NCBI GenBank assembly: GCA_002720475.1 | Contig: PBIL01000024.1 | Location: 1-64,000 of the forward strand | From: Roseovarius sp. | Lineage (GTDB): Bacteria; Pseudomonadota; Alphaproteobacteria; Rhodobacterales; Rhodobacteraceae | Reading direction: 5' to 3' | Length of the DNA: 64,000 nucleotides | Part shown: in pieces, positions 17,636 to 25,669 of the stretch | Numbering within the stretch: the first letter of the stretch is position 1 | Layout: every line of letters begins with the position of its first letter | Program-made: the position numbers and the translations under genes | Notes under the pieces: model-generated | Told to the model about the DNA's origin: nothing | What the model saw: the letters and a program-made list of their open reading frames with translations, nothing else | The model's database searches: none

Positions 17636-18652
17636 ATGGCCCCCCGGAAAAGCGCCGCGAAACCAAATGTTTCCGCAGAAGACCTCAAGCAGTATTACCG
17701 CGACATGTTGCTCATCCGCCGATTCGAGGAGAAGGCAGGCCAGCTTTACGGCATGGGTCTGATCGGCGGGTTCTGCCATCTCTATATCGGTCAGGAGGCC
17801 GTCGTCGTGGGGCTCGAGGCCGCCGCCGAGGAGGGCGACCGCCGCATCACCACCTATCGTGACCACGGCCACATGCTCGCCTGCGGCATGGACCCGAATG
17901 GCGTGATGGCCGAGCTCACGGGGCGCGCGGGCGGCTATTCCAAGGGCAAGGGCGGCTCGATGCACATGTTCTCGACCGAGAAACGCTTTTATGGCGGACA
18001 CGGCATCGTGGGCGCGAACGTGCCGCTCGGCGCGGGGCTCGCCTTCGCCGACAAATACCTTGGCAATGACCGCGTGACCTTCACCTATTTCGGCGACGGC
18101 GCGGCCAACCAGGGCCAGGTCTACGAGACCTTCAACATGGCCGCGCTCTGGCAGTTGCCGGTGATCTTCGTGATCGAGAACAACCAGTATGCCATGGGCA
18201 CCTCGCAGAAACGGTCCACCTCCACCCCGGACATCTACACCCGCGGCGAAGCCTTCGGCATCCCCGGAGAGGCGGTGGACGGGATGGATGTGCTTGCCGT
18301 CAAGGCCGCGGGCGAAAAGGCCGTGGCGCACTGCCGCGCGGGCAAGGGCCCCTATATCCTGGAAATCAAGACCTATCGCTATCGCGGCCATTCCATGTCC
18401 GACCCCGCGAAATACCGCACCCGCGAGGAAGTGCAGAAGATGCGCGAGGAAAAGGACGCCATCGAACATGTGCGCGAGCTGCTTATCGCGGGCGGCCATG
18501 CCTCGGAGGACGATCTCAAGGCGATCGACAAGGAGATCAAGGACGTGGTCAACAAGGCGGCGGAGTTCGCCAAGGAAAGCCCCGAACCGGCGGTCGAGGA
18601 ACTCTGGACCGACATCATCGCCGAGACGGCACCGCAGGAGATTCAGGCATGA
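17636..18652 (+). CDS. pdhA: pyruvate dehydrogenase E1 component, alpha subunit
   Basis: PdhA (338 residues) with PdhB forms the thiamine-diphosphate-dependent E1 that decarboxylates pyruvate and acetylates the lipoyl group of E2. The ThDP/Mg motif GDGAANQGQVYETFNMAALW (about residues 153-173) ends in the conserved N-x-A region and is followed by ENNQYAMGT. The phosphorylation-loop-like YRYRGHSMSDPAKYR is present, as in E1 alpha of this type. The start has AAGGAGGAG upstream. It is the first gene of pdhA-(74-residue ORF)-pdhB-pdhC, and a palindrome sits just before it. Confidence 0.97.
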   Translation: MAPRKSAAKPNVSAEDLKQYYRDMLLIRRFEEKAGQLYGMGLIGGFCHLYIGQEAVVVGLEAAAEEGDRRITTYRDHGHMLACGMDPNGVMAELTGRAGGYSKGKGGSMHMFSTEKRFYGGHGIVGANVPLGAGLAFADKYLGNDRVTFTYFGDGAANQGQVYETFNMAALWQLPVIFVIENNQYAMGTSQKRSTSTPDIYTRGEAFGIPGEAVDGMDVLAVKAAGEKAVAHCRAGKGPYILEIKTYRYRGHSMSDPAKYRTREEVQKMREEKDAIEHVRELLIAGGHASEDDLKAIDKEIKDVVNKAAEFAKESPEPAVEELWTDIIAETAPQEIQA

Positions 18653-18873
18653 GCCAGCCGCAAGATCTCATCATCGAACATCTCAAACGGATCCAGGAAC
18701 GCCTTGGCCGTCTGGAAAGCGGGCAGGTGGAAATCCTGTCGGAGATTCGTCAGCAGAAGACGCATCAGGCGGCCTTCCTGCAAGGCGAAGCCATTCAGGA
18801 CGGGCGCATTGCCGAACTTGCCGCTCGTCTCGACCGGATCGAGAAACGCCTTGATCTGCATGACGACGCCTGA
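18649..18873 (+). CDS. small coiled-coil protein within the pdh operon
   Basis: The product is 74 residues: MSQPQDLIIEHLKRIQERLG, then RLESGQVEILSEIRQQKTH and IAELAARLDRIEKRLDLHDD. Heptad-spaced Leu/Ile positions predict one or two amphipathic helices, that is a coiled coil; there is no signal or membrane segment. The start overlaps the pdhA stop as ATGA and the stop lies 15 bases before pdhB, so it is co-translated with the complex subunits. I do not recognise a named family. Its location suggests an accessory or structural role with the complex, but that is inference. Confidence 0.8.
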   Translation: MSQPQDLIIEHLKRIQERLGRLESGQVEILSEIRQQKTHQAAFLQGEAIQDGRIAELAARLDRIEKRLDLHDDA

Positions 18874-18888
18874 GGAGGAGAGACGACA

Positions 18889-19150
18889 ATGGCAACCGAA
18901 ATTCTCATGCCCGCCCTCTCGCCGACGATGGAGGAAGGCACGCTTGCCAAATGGCTGGTCAAGGAGGGCGACAGCGTGAAGGCGGGCGACATCCTCGCCG
19001 AGATCGAGACCGACAAGGCGACGATGGAGTTCGAGGCGGTGGACGAGGGCACCGTGGGCCGCATCCTCGTGGCCGAAGGCAGCGAGGGGGTGAAGGTCAA
19101 CACGCCGATCGCCGTGCTTCTGGAGGAAGGCGAAAGCGCCGAGGATATCG
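18889..19150 (+). repeat. lipoyl-domain coding repeat, copy 1 (in pdhB)
   Basis: The first about 260 bases of pdhB are closely similar to the start of pdhC (20285-20546). The match includes exact runs, for example 18997-19028 against 20393-20424 (32 bases). The similarity extends to synonymous positions, so the copies are recently duplicated or kept alike by gene conversion. Confidence 0.85.
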
Positions 19151-20274
19151 ACACCGCGTCAAGCGCCCCGGCCCCCGAGCCGGAGCCTCAGCCAGCGAAA
19201 GCCCCGGCAGAGGCGAAAGCGCCGACAGCTCCCGCATCAAGTTCGGGACAGGTCCCGCCAACGGCGGAGCCCGACTGGCCCGAGGGCACGGAAATGCAGA
19301 AGATGACCGTGCGCGAGGCCCTCAATGCCGCCATGGCCGAGGAAATGCGCCGCGACGAGACGGTGTTCATCATGGGCGAGGAGGTCGCCGAATATCAGGG
19401 TGCCTACAAGATCACCCAGAACCTGCTCGACGAGTTCGGCGCGAAGCGCGTGATCGACACGCCGATCACCGAGCACGGCTTTGCCGGTATCGGCGTGGGT
19501 GCCTCCTGGGGCGGTCTGCGCCCCATCGTCGAGTTCATGACCTGGAACTTCGCCATGCAGGCGATCGACCAGATCATCAATTCGGCGGCCAAGACGCTCT
19601 ACATGTCGGGCGGACAGATGGGCAGCCCCATCGTCTTCCGCGGCCCCAACGGGGCGGCGGCGCGCGTCGCCGCGCAGCACAGCCAGGATTATGCCGCCTG
19701 GTATGCGCAGGTGCCGGGGCTGCGCGTCGTGCAGCCCTATTCGGCGGCCTGCGCCAAGGGCCTGTTGAAGACCGCGATCCGCGACCCCAACCCGGTCGTG
19801 TTCCTCGAAAACGAGATCCTCTACGGCAAGAGTTTCGAGGTGCCCAGGCTCGATGATTTCACCATCCCCTTCGGCAAGGCGAAGATCTGGCGCGAGGGGA
19901 CGGATGTGACCATCGTCAGCTTCGGCATCGGCATGACCTATGCGCTCGAGGCCGCCGAACAGCTCGCCGGGGACGGGATCAGCGCCGAGGTGGTGGATCT
20001 GCGCACCCTGCGCCCGATGGATACCGACACGGTGATCCGCTCGGTGATGAAGACCAATCGCTGCGTGACGGTGGAAGAGGGCTGGCCGGTGGCTTCCATC
20101 GGCAATCACATCTCGGCGGTGCTGATGCAAAGGGCGTTCGACTATCTCGACGCGCCGGTGATCAACTGCACCGGCAAGGACGTGCCCATGCCCTATGCCG
20201 CCAATCTGGAAAAGCTGGCGCTGACCTCGACCGAAGAGGTCATGGACGCCGTGCGCCAAGTGACCTACCGGTAA
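18889..20274 (+). CDS. pdhB: pyruvate dehydrogenase E1 component, beta subunit, with N-terminal lipoyl domain
   Basis: PdhB has 461 residues, about 130 more than a plain E1 beta, because it carries a lipoyl domain (residues 1-80). The [10 protein letters not shown] motif there holds the lipoylated Lys43. An Ala/Pro/Glu-rich linker follows to about residue 125. The E1 beta transketolase-like domain comes next ([34 protein letters not shown]), with a C-terminal domain including [15 protein letters not shown]. The fusion of lipoyl domain to E1 beta is known in alphaproteobacteria. The ribosome site GAGGAG precedes the ATG. The lipoyl region is nearly identical to that of pdhC. Confidence 0.96.
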   Translation: MATEILMPALSPTMEEGTLAKWLVKEGDSVKAGDILAEIETDKATMEFEAVDEGTVGRILVAEGSEGVKVNTPIAVLLEEGESAEDIDTASSAPAPEPEPQPAKAPAEAKAPTAPASSSGQVPPTAEPDWPEGTEMQKMTVREALNAAMAEEMRRDETVFIMGEEVAEYQGAYKITQNLLDEFGAKRVIDTPITEHGFAGIGVGASWGGLRPIVEFMTWNFAMQAIDQIINSAAKTLYMSGGQMGSPIVFRGPNGAAARVAAQHSQDYAAWYAQVPGLRVVQPYSAACAKGLLKTAIRDPNPVVFLENEILYGKSFEVPRLDDFTIPFGKAKIWREGTDVTIVSFGIGMTYALEAAEQLAGDGISAEVVDLRTLRPMDTDTVIRSVMKTNRCVTVEEGWPVASIGNHISAVLMQRAFDYLDAPVINCTGKDVPMPYAANLEKLALTSTEEVMDAVRQVTYR

Positions 20275-20284
20275 GGAGAGCGCC

Positions 20285-20546
20285 ATGCCGACCGAAATTC
20301 TCATGCCCGCCCTCTCGCCCACCATGGAGGAAGGCACGCTCGCAAAATGGCTCGTGAAGGAGGGCGATACCGTCAGCGCGGGCGATCTTCTGGCCGAGAT
20401 CGAGACCGACAAGGCGACGATGGAATTCGAGGCCGTGGACGAGGGCACCATCGGCAAGTTGCTGGTGGCCGAAGGCACGGAGGGCGTCAAGGTCAACACC
20501 CCCATCGCTGTCTTGCTGGAAGAAGGCGAAAGCGCCGACGATATCG
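20285..20546 (+). repeat. lipoyl-domain coding repeat, copy 2 (in pdhC)
   Basis: This is the second copy of the near-identical lipoyl-domain sequence described for pdhB. Substitutions between the copies are few and mostly conservative at protein level (for example SVKAGDI versus TVSAGDL). Confidence 0.85.
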
Positions 20547-21595
20547 CGAGCGAAGCGAGCGCCCCGTCCCCCGAGCCGGGGCCTCAGGCCGCAGGCGCGA
20601 CCGAGGCCGCGCCCGCCGCGAAATCGGAAGACGGCCCGGCGAAGCCCGCCCCCGCAGCGCCCAAGGACGACAGCGGCGCGCGCATCTTCGCCTCGCCCCT
20701 CGCCCGCCGGATCGCTGCGGAAAAAGGGCTGGATCTCCGCCAGATCAAGGGCTCCGGCCCTCATGGACGCATCGTGCGCGCCGATGTGGAGGATGCCAAG
20801 CCCGCCGCCGCACCCGCCAAGGAGGCCGCCAAACCTGCGGACAAGGCCCCTGCCCCGGCCTCGGGTCCCTCATCGGATGCCGTCATGGCGATGTACGAGG
20901 GCCGCGAGTTCGAGGAAGTCAAGCTCGACGGGATGCGCAGGACCATCGCCGCGCGCCTGACCGAGGCCAAGCAGACCGTCCCGCATTTCTACCTGCGCCG
21001 CGAGATCCGTCTCGACGCGCTGATGAAGTTCCGTGCCGAGCTGAACCGGCAGCTGGCGCCGCGCGGCGTCAAGCTCTCGGTCAACGACTTCATCATCAAG
21101 GCCTGTGCGCTCGCGCTTCAGGCCGTGCCGGACGCCAATGCCGTCTGGGCGGGCGACAGGGTGCTCAAGCTCAAACCCTCGGACGTGGCCGTGGCCGTCG
21201 CCATCGAGGGCGGGCTCTTCACCCCGGTCCTCAAGGATGCCGAGATGAAATCCCTCTCGGCGCTCAGTGCGGAGATGAAGGACCTCGCCAAGCGCGCCCG
21301 CGACCGCAAGCTTGCGCCGCACGAATACCAGGGCGGCACCTTCGCCATCTCCAACCTGGGCATGTTCGGGATCGAGAATTTCGATGCCGTGATCAACCCG
21401 CCGCATGGCGCGATCCTCGCCGTCGGCGCGGGGCTGAAGAAGCCCGTGGTGGGTGCCGATGGCGAACTGACCGTTGCAACGGTCATGTCGGTGACGCTCT
21501 CGGTCGATCACCGGGTGATCGACGGCGCGCTCGGGGCGGAACTCTTGCAGCAGATCGTGGATAACCTCGAGAATCCGATGGTGATGCTGGCCTGA
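20285..21595 (+). CDS. pdhC: pyruvate dehydrogenase E2 (dihydrolipoamide acetyltransferase)
   Basis: PdhC (436 residues) is the core acetyltransferase of the complex. Domains in order are one lipoyl domain (residues 1-80, lipoylated Lys43), an Ala/Pro linker, a peripheral-subunit-binding domain around residues 137-172 ([20 protein letters not shown], then GSGPHGRI), a second linker, and the catalytic domain. The last has the active-site [14 protein letters not shown] near residue 407. It lies 10 bases after pdhB. An E3 (dihydrolipoamide dehydrogenase) gene is not in the window and must be elsewhere. A GC-rich hairpin follows the stop. Confidence 0.97.
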   Translation: MPTEILMPALSPTMEEGTLAKWLVKEGDTVSAGDLLAEIETDKATMEFEAVDEGTIGKLLVAEGTEGVKVNTPIAVLLEEGESADDIASEASAPSPEPGPQAAGATEAAPAAKSEDGPAKPAPAAPKDDSGARIFASPLARRIAAEKGLDLRQIKGSGPHGRIVRADVEDAKPAAAPAKEAAKPADKAPAPASGPSSDAVMAMYEGREFEEVKLDGMRRTIAARLTEAKQTVPHFYLRREIRLDALMKFRAELNRQLAPRGVKLSVNDFIIKACALALQAVPDANAVWAGDRVLKLKPSDVAVAVAIEGGLFTPVLKDAEMKSLSALSAEMKDLAKRARDRKLAPHEYQGGTFAISNLGMFGIENFDAVINPPHGAILAVGAGLKKPVVGADGELTVATVMSVTLSVDHRVIDGALGAELLQQIVDNLENPMVMLA

Positions 21596-21612
21596 AAGCC
21601 GTGCGCCGGGGG

Positions 21613-21632
21613 GGGGGCGCAACCGCGCCCCC
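21613..21632. terminator. GC-rich hairpin between pdhC and the DUF486 gene
   Basis: GGGGGCGC-AACC-GCGCCCCC forms a perfect 8-bp stem with a four-base loop just after the pdhC stop and just before the end of the convergent DUF486 gene. There is no long T-tract, so it may act as a weak bidirectional terminator or as an mRNA 3'-end stabiliser. Confidence 0.6.
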
Positions 21633-21634
21633 TC

Positions 21635-21988
21635 TCAGAACGGTGCGCGAAAGATCACGAAAGCCCCCGTCGCGATCAGAACAAAGCCCACCAGGTGATT
21701 GACCGTCAGTGGCTCCTTCAGCCAGACAACCGAGAAACCGGCGAACACCATGAGGGTGATCACCTCCTGAATGGTCTTCAGCTCCGCCGCCGAATAGACG
21801 CGGTGCCCGATGCGGTTTGCGGGCACCGCAAGCATGTATTCGAAAAGGGCGATCCCCCAGCTTGCCAGCACCACAACCCAGAGCGTGGCATGGGGAAACT
21901 TCAGGTGCCCATACCACGCGACGGTCATGAAGACGTTGGAAAGGCCAAGGAGCAGGACCGGCGCAACCCAGGGCCAGAGCGATGCCAT
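21635..21988 (-). CDS. DUF486 family small membrane protein (DMT-like)
   Basis: The protein has 117 residues with four hydrophobic segments: WPWVAPVLLLGLSNVFMTVAW, LWVVVLASWGIALFEYMLAV, IQEVITLMVFAGFSVVWL, and LVGFVLIATGAFVIF. The loop motif VPANRIGHRVYSAAELKTIQE is characteristic of DUF486 proteins, which resemble half-size drug/metabolite transporters. Substrate is unknown. The stop of cysE lies six bases from the start, so the two genes form an operon in the order cysE-DUF486. Confidence 0.88.
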   Translation of the reverse strand: MASLWPWVAPVLLLGLSNVFMTVAWYGHLKFPHATLWVVVLASWGIALFEYMLAVPANRIGHRVYSAAELKTIQEVITLMVFAGFSVVWLKEPLTVNHLVGFVLIATGAFVIFRAPF

Positions 21989-21994
21989 GCGCGG

Positions 21995-22816
21995 TCAGCT
22001 TTCCTCGCTGCCGCGCACGCCAAGAAGCTGATCCATCTTGACCGCCGGCTGTTCGCAGCCCGCCTCGCCGACGATGCGGGCGGGCACGCCGGCCACCGTC
22101 TTGCAGGGCGGCACCTCCTGCAAGACCACCGACCCGGCGGCGATGCGCGAGCAGCGGCCCACGCGGATATTGCCCAGCACCTTGGCCCCGGCCCCGATGA
22201 GCACGCCGTCGCCGATCTTGGGATGGCGGTCCTCTTCCTCCTTGCCGGTCCCGCCGAGCGTCACCGAATGGAGCATCGAGACATTGTCGCCCACCACCGC
22301 CGTTTCTCCGATGACGATGGAATGGGCGTGGTCGATCATGATCCCCTTGCCGATCCGGGCCGCGGGGTGGATGTCCACGCCGAACACCTCGGAGGACCGC
22401 ATCTGGAAGAACCGCGCCAGGTCGCGCCGCCCTTCGCGCCAGAGCCAGTGGGCGATTCGGTGGCACTGGACCGCCTGGTAGCCCTTGAAGAAGAGAAGCG
22501 GCAGCAGGAAGCGGTCGCAGGCCGGGTCACGGTCCCGCACGGCGACGATATCGGCGCGCGCCGCGATGCCGATGCAGCTGTCGGCCGCCAGCGCCTTGTC
22601 GCAGATCTCGCGCAGGATTTGCTCGGGCATCTCGGTCGAGGCCAGCTTGAAGGAAAGCCTGTAGGCCAGCGCCGATTCGAAGCTGCCATGGTGGAGCACG
22701 CTGGAATGGATGAGCCCGCCCAGAAGCGGCTCGTCGGTGATTGCCGCGCGCGCTTCCTGCGCGATCTGGACCCAGACGGGATCGAATTCGGCCAGTTTCG
22801 TCTTGATGTTGGGCAC
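21995..22816 (-). CDS. cysE: serine O-acetyltransferase
   Basis: CysE (273 residues) acetylates serine with acetyl-CoA, the entry to cysteine synthesis. It has the N-terminal helical SATase domain (FDPVWVQIAQEARAAITDEPLLGGLIHSSVLHHGSFESAL). The left-handed beta-helix of hexapeptide repeats follows (DIHPAARIGKGIMIDHAHSIVIGETAVVGDNVS, HPKIGDGVLIGAGAKVLGNI). Catalytic His and Asp lie in IDHAH. The start is GTG at 22816 (VPNIKTKLAEF), with AAGGAGA eight bases upstream; no ATG lies nearby in frame. The usual C-terminal tail ends GSEES rather than Ile, so tight docking into CysK is not guaranteed. Confidence 0.94.
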   Translation of the reverse strand: MPNIKTKLAEFDPVWVQIAQEARAAITDEPLLGGLIHSSVLHHGSFESALAYRLSFKLASTEMPEQILREICDKALAADSCIGIAARADIVAVRDRDPACDRFLLPLLFFKGYQAVQCHRIAHWLWREGRRDLARFFQMRSSEVFGVDIHPAARIGKGIMIDHAHSIVIGETAVVGDNVSMLHSVTLGGTGKEEEDRHPKIGDGVLIGAGAKVLGNIRVGRCSRIAAGSVVLQEVPPCKTVAGVPARIVGEAGCEQPAVKMDQLLGVRGSEES

Positions 22817-22898
22817 GGGCTGGTCTCCTTCTCGGGCCTTCACTATACCAGAGGCGTCTTTCGGAGAAAATCCGCTCCGGCACGGAGGACATAGGGCG

Positions 22899-23237
22899 AT
22901 GGACGACGCAACGCAAACCGCCTTTCGCGCGCGCATCCTCGCACGGCTCGCCGAGATCGACGAGGAAGACGCGCGCGGCCGCGCGGGACAGGCCACGGTG
23001 GAACTGGATCAGCAGGCCATCGGGCGGCTGAGCCGACAGGATGCGTTGCAGTCCCAGGCGATGGCGCGGGCCACCCATGCGCGCCGCGAAATCGAGCGGC
23101 GGCGGCTCCTTGCGGCGCTTGCGCGGCTCGACAACGGGGAATTCGGCGATTGCGAGAGCTGTGGCGAGGCGATCACCGAAGCCCGGCTGGCGCTCGATCC
23201 GGGGCTGACGCGATGCGTCTCTTGCGCCACGGGATGA
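22899..23237 (+). CDS. DksA/TraR-type C4 zinc-finger protein
   Basis: This 112-residue protein has a long helical N-terminus and a C-terminal zinc finger CESCGEAITEARLALDPGLTRCVSC (two CxxC pairs). That is the arrangement of TraR/DksA-family proteins that enter the RNA polymerase secondary channel. It is short compared with full DksA (about 150) and closer to short DksA-like proteins common in Rhodobacteraceae. The ATG follows GGAGG. It diverges from cysE. Whether it binds polymerase is not decided by the sequence; the coiled-coil tip would need the family's acidic pair. Confidence 0.82.
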   Translation: MDDATQTAFRARILARLAEIDEEDARGRAGQATVELDQQAIGRLSRQDALQSQAMARATHARREIERRRLLAALARLDNGEFGDCESCGEAITEARLALDPGLTRCVSCATG

Positions 23238-23289
23238 CCATGCCGAGGAACGGACGATCCGCGCCCGAAGCGGCCGGACACACGCAACG

Positions 23290-24155
23290 ATGCCGGGGCA
23301 GCCGATCGTTCTTCCGCTCGATGTCAGCACCATCGATGGCGAGGTCTGGATCGAGATCGACGCCGTCGATGTCACAGAGTTCGCCACGGTGTCGGAGGGT
23401 CAGCCCGTTCTCGACCCGTCCCTGCCGTTCGAGGGCAGCGAACACGAGATCGTGGTCTATCTCCGGGATGGCGACGGGCCGGTGGTGCTGGCACGATACG
23501 GCTTTGCCACATCGGCCGGCCAAGCGGGCTGGACAAGCTCGACCAACGCGCTGCACGAGGCCGGTGCGAGCTACCTCGCCACCAGCGCGGAGACGGAGCA
23601 GATCGACGGGAACCCGGTCGATATCGGCGACAATTTCGTGCGCCTCCAGCGGCGCGGCGATACCATCGATCTGGCGGGGCGGATCGGGACGCAGACGCTC
23701 AGCCGCGACCGCGCCCTGTTCTCCGACGTGACGCGGCGCGGGCGACGGGATTTCGGTGGCGCCCGACGGCCCGCGCGGCGGGGTCGGCTGCGCTATGATC
23801 TCGCGTTCGGGCGCACCGACCGGAAGGAGGACGGGGATGGTGGCGACTTTGCCTCCACAAGTGCCGAGGCGCTGCTGGCGGGATCGTCTTTTACGTGCCG
23901 GCACCGGAGAGCGGGCGCAGCCTGACGATGGGCCTGGGCTACGAGCGGATCGAGCAGTTCCATTTCAGCCTTGCCAATCCAGGCCTGCCCACGGGCGGCG
24001 AGACGTTTCGCCTGACCGGGGATTACACGGCCGAGCGGCTGATGCTGAGCCTTTATGCCGAAACCCAGCAGACCAATATCGGCGGGCTGCCGGAATGGCA
24101 GACGGACCGCATCGACCAGGCCGGGCTCGATGGCAACTGCGCGCTGCGGCCATGA
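23290..24155 (+). pseudogene. degraded beta-rich (outer-membrane/porin-like) protein gene, several frameshifts
   Basis: Three frames join into one continuous protein-like sequence. Frame 1 from ATG 23290 (MPGQPIVLPLDVSTIDGEVW) runs to about 23740. Frame 2 covers about 23742-23795 (GDGISVAPDGPRGGVG). Frame 1 resumes (RYDLAFGRTDRKEDGDGGDF) to about 23890. Frame 3 then runs to a TGA at 24155 (VPAPESGRSLTMGLGYERIE and LSLYAETQQTNIGGLPEWQ). The alternating polar/hydrophobic pattern looks like beta-strands of a barrel or autotransporter-type protein. At least three indels are needed, so the gene appears dead; alternatively sequencing errors are present. No family was recognised with confidence, and the 3' end may also be missing. 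Confidence 0.6.
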
Positions 24156-24281
24156 GGTTCCGCTGGGCCGCGGTGCCCGGCGCGCGCGCCTGCCGACCCG
24201 AGTTCTTCGCAGACGGTGCGGCGGCGCGGCGACTCGCGGCGGTGGATACCACCGGCATCGGCGTTGCTCTGATCCGGTTTC

Positions 24282-24488
24282 TTACGATCTTCCCTTGGCC
24301 AGCCCCACAAGCGTCTCTGCGGGCCCTTTAGCTTCCTCACGGGTCCAAAGAGTAGGAAGAGCCGCCGCGACGCCGTAGAGGCGCGTACCGTTTGCCCCGG
24401 GGTAGTAGAGCCGACCTTTTAGCCGCCGTCCAGCGGTCTCAGGTACTACCCCGGTCGCCTCCATGTAATTTTTCACTGATATCAGCAT
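24282..24488 (-). CDS. 68-residue hypothetical protein, possible small DNA-binding protein
   Basis: The frame begins MLISVKNYMEATGVVPETAG, then RRLKGRLYYPGANGTRLYGV, and ends LVGLAKGRS. The YMEATGV-x-TAGRRLKGRLYYP stretch is the kind of basic two-helix pattern seen in small helix-turn-helix or excisionase-like proteins, but no family is recognised. The ribosome binding site is weak. A promoter-like TTGACT followed 17 bases later by TAGTAA lies about 50-80 bases upstream (minus strand, near 24541-24569). Lower GC than the neighbours supports an accessory origin. Confidence 0.45.
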   Translation of the reverse strand: MLISVKNYMEATGVVPETAGRRLKGRLYYPGANGTRLYGVAAALPTLWTREEAKGPAETLVGLAKGRS

Positions 24489-24693
24489 GTTATATCCGTT
24501 TCGCCGGGAAATCTTGTATTCCCTTAATTTCTTACTTGACTTTTACTACTCGATATTGAAGCCCGAGTCAACGAATCGGCAAAAACGGTTGGATTTCTGA
24601 TTCGGAATGGGGCAGGACTGCCCGGGAAATGGCCTAGAACCGTCCCGACGACGGTCCGCTTGCCCGTCACCGGACAAGGTGGCCGGAGAGCTT

Positions 24694-24709
24694 CCCCGCT
24701 AACGCGGGG
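24694..24709. repeat. hairpin repeat CCCCGC-TAAC-GCGGGG, copy 1
   Basis: This is a perfect 6-bp stem with a TAAC loop. The same core CCCGCTAACGCGGG recurs at 25250-25263 on the other side of the nuclease gene, so the two copies flank it in the same orientation. Its role may be terminator, structural, or relic of an element. Confidence 0.7.
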
Positions 24710-24713
24710 CACC

Positions 24714-24744
24714 AGAAAGACAAACCCCCGCCGACTGGGCGGGG
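24714..24744 (-). terminator. intrinsic terminator after the nuclease-like gene
   Basis: Read on the minus strand, CCCCGCC-x5-GGCGGGG is followed by GTTTGTCTTT, a stem-loop plus T-rich tract. It lies about 20 bp beyond the stop of the leftward nuclease-like gene. Confidence 0.65.
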
Positions 24745-24765
24745 CAGTGCGTGTAGCGGATACGA

Positions 24766-25161
24766 CTATGCTAACCGATGCCACGCCTCGCGAAACTCGG
24801 GCACATCGTAGTGCTTCGCTTCAAGCCAATACGCGCGCGCACCGCCCTTATCTTGCGTCGCGAGCGCCTTAACTTCGTCAAGCGTGAGAACAAAACAAAC
24901 CGGATCATCGCTATTCGCGCCTAGTGTGATGATCCACCACCGAGACCGAAGCCGATCAAGATCGGTACCCAGTGGCACCGCCGCGCGCTTGGACAGCGCC
25001 TTCGACTGGATGGGGATGACTGCCTCTTCGTCATCAACCGGGGCGGCGTACAAGTCGGCACCCCGTGCGTTTCGCACCGTGGGCATGACGTTCCAGCCGC
25101 GCCGGGTCAGCTCCCACGCGATATGAAACAACCCGGCGTTTCCTGTCATCTGGTGTTTCAT
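24766..25161 (-). CDS. solitary PD-(D/E)XK nuclease-like protein
   Basis: The 131-residue protein opens MKHQMTGNAGLFHIAWELTR and then RGWNVMPTVRNARGADLYAA followed by VIPIQSKALSKR. This matches the core of small Holliday-junction-resolvase-like PD-(D/E)XK nucleases: an N-terminal helix with GNxGLxxxAxxL, a metal Asp in GADL, and a Q-x-K pair in strand 3 (IQSK). Related single-gene members are scattered in proteobacteria without known function. ATG 25161 follows GGGGGC. The position in an AT-richer patch between repeated hairpins and a tRNA gene suggests mobile or defence cargo. No partner methylase, integrase or helicase is adjacent. Confidence 0.7.
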   Translation of the reverse strand: MKHQMTGNAGLFHIAWELTRRGWNVMPTVRNARGADLYAAPVDDEEAVIPIQSKALSKRAAVPLGTDLDRLRSRWWIITLGANSDDPVCFVLTLDEVKALATQDKGGARAYWLEAKHYDVPEFREAWHRLA

Positions 25162-25247
25162 CGCGCCCCCGAACCGTCCACAAGGATTGTAAGTCGAGGT
25201 GCGAGAGAATGGCAATGCCGATCAGATGGCGTACCACGTCGGTACTG

Positions 25248-25264
25248 CCCCCGCTAACGCGGGC
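25248..25264. repeat. hairpin repeat CCCGC-TAAC-GCGGG, copy 2
   Basis: Second copy of the hairpin found at 24694, about 90 bp upstream of the nuclease start and about 155 bp from the tRNA end. Confidence 0.7.
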
Positions 25265-25418
25265 TTACACATCGACGGCGACGCGCCCGACCCGAAGTCG
25301 CCGCCTGCTACACCGCTGCTACAACCAGCTATCCCACTGTAACAGAATCGTAGCAGTAGGAGAAAATCCGCCTAAACACCTGAGCGCAGAAATCGTGATT
25401 TATCGTTTTAATTCAATG

Positions 25419-25503
25419 TGGTGCGGGTGGAGGGACTTGAACCCCCACGGATTGCTCCGCCAGAACCTAAATCTGGTGCGTCTACCGGTTTCGCCACACC
25501 CGC
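25419..25503 (-). tRNA. tRNA-Leu (anticodon UAG)
   Basis: The minus strand reads GCGGGTGTGGCGAAACCGGT at the 5' end and closes with the T-arm GGTTCAAGTCC and CACCCGCACCA at the 3' end. Acceptor GCGGGTG pairs with CACCCGC. The anticodon arm CCAGA-TTTAGGT-TCTGG has TAG at the anticodon position, and a long variable arm (class II) follows. CCA is encoded. The gene is 85 nt. Its 3' end faces the accessory patch. Confidence 0.96.
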
Positions 25504-25669
25504 ATGGCCCGCACGGGGCGGGCCGATCCGTCTCTAGCAAAGCGGCGCGGCGGAGGCGAGAGCGAATCGCGTGCGCGCCCGGCCCGGCTGCCGAAAAAAG
25601 GGCGCGACATTAACCGGATCTTGCCATATTCTGGATCAAAACTGAGGCAGTCACAGAGCGAGATACGCC

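Larger units (their letters stand above)
24156..25418. other. AT-richer accessory patch abutting the tRNA-Leu 3' end
   Basis: Composition shifts visibly between about 24480 and 25418 compared with the very GC-rich surroundings. The patch contains a 68-codon ORF, a solitary nuclease-like gene, three GC hairpins (two sharing CCCGCTAACGCGGG) and scattered CTGCTA/TAGCAG repeats near 25305-25356. It ends against the 3' end of tRNA-Leu, a classical integration point. No integrase gene or duplicated tRNA end was found, so it is best read as the remnant of an integrated element. Confidence 0.5.

Noticed and set aside
24524..24784. 86-residue minus-strand frame in the accessory patch
   Set aside because: Runs through both hairpins and the terminator; no protein-like pattern or ribosome site.
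24160..25418. Duplicate of the tRNA-Leu 3' end as an attachment site
   Set aside because: I searched the patch by eye for the T-arm/acceptor sequence and found no second copy inside the window.
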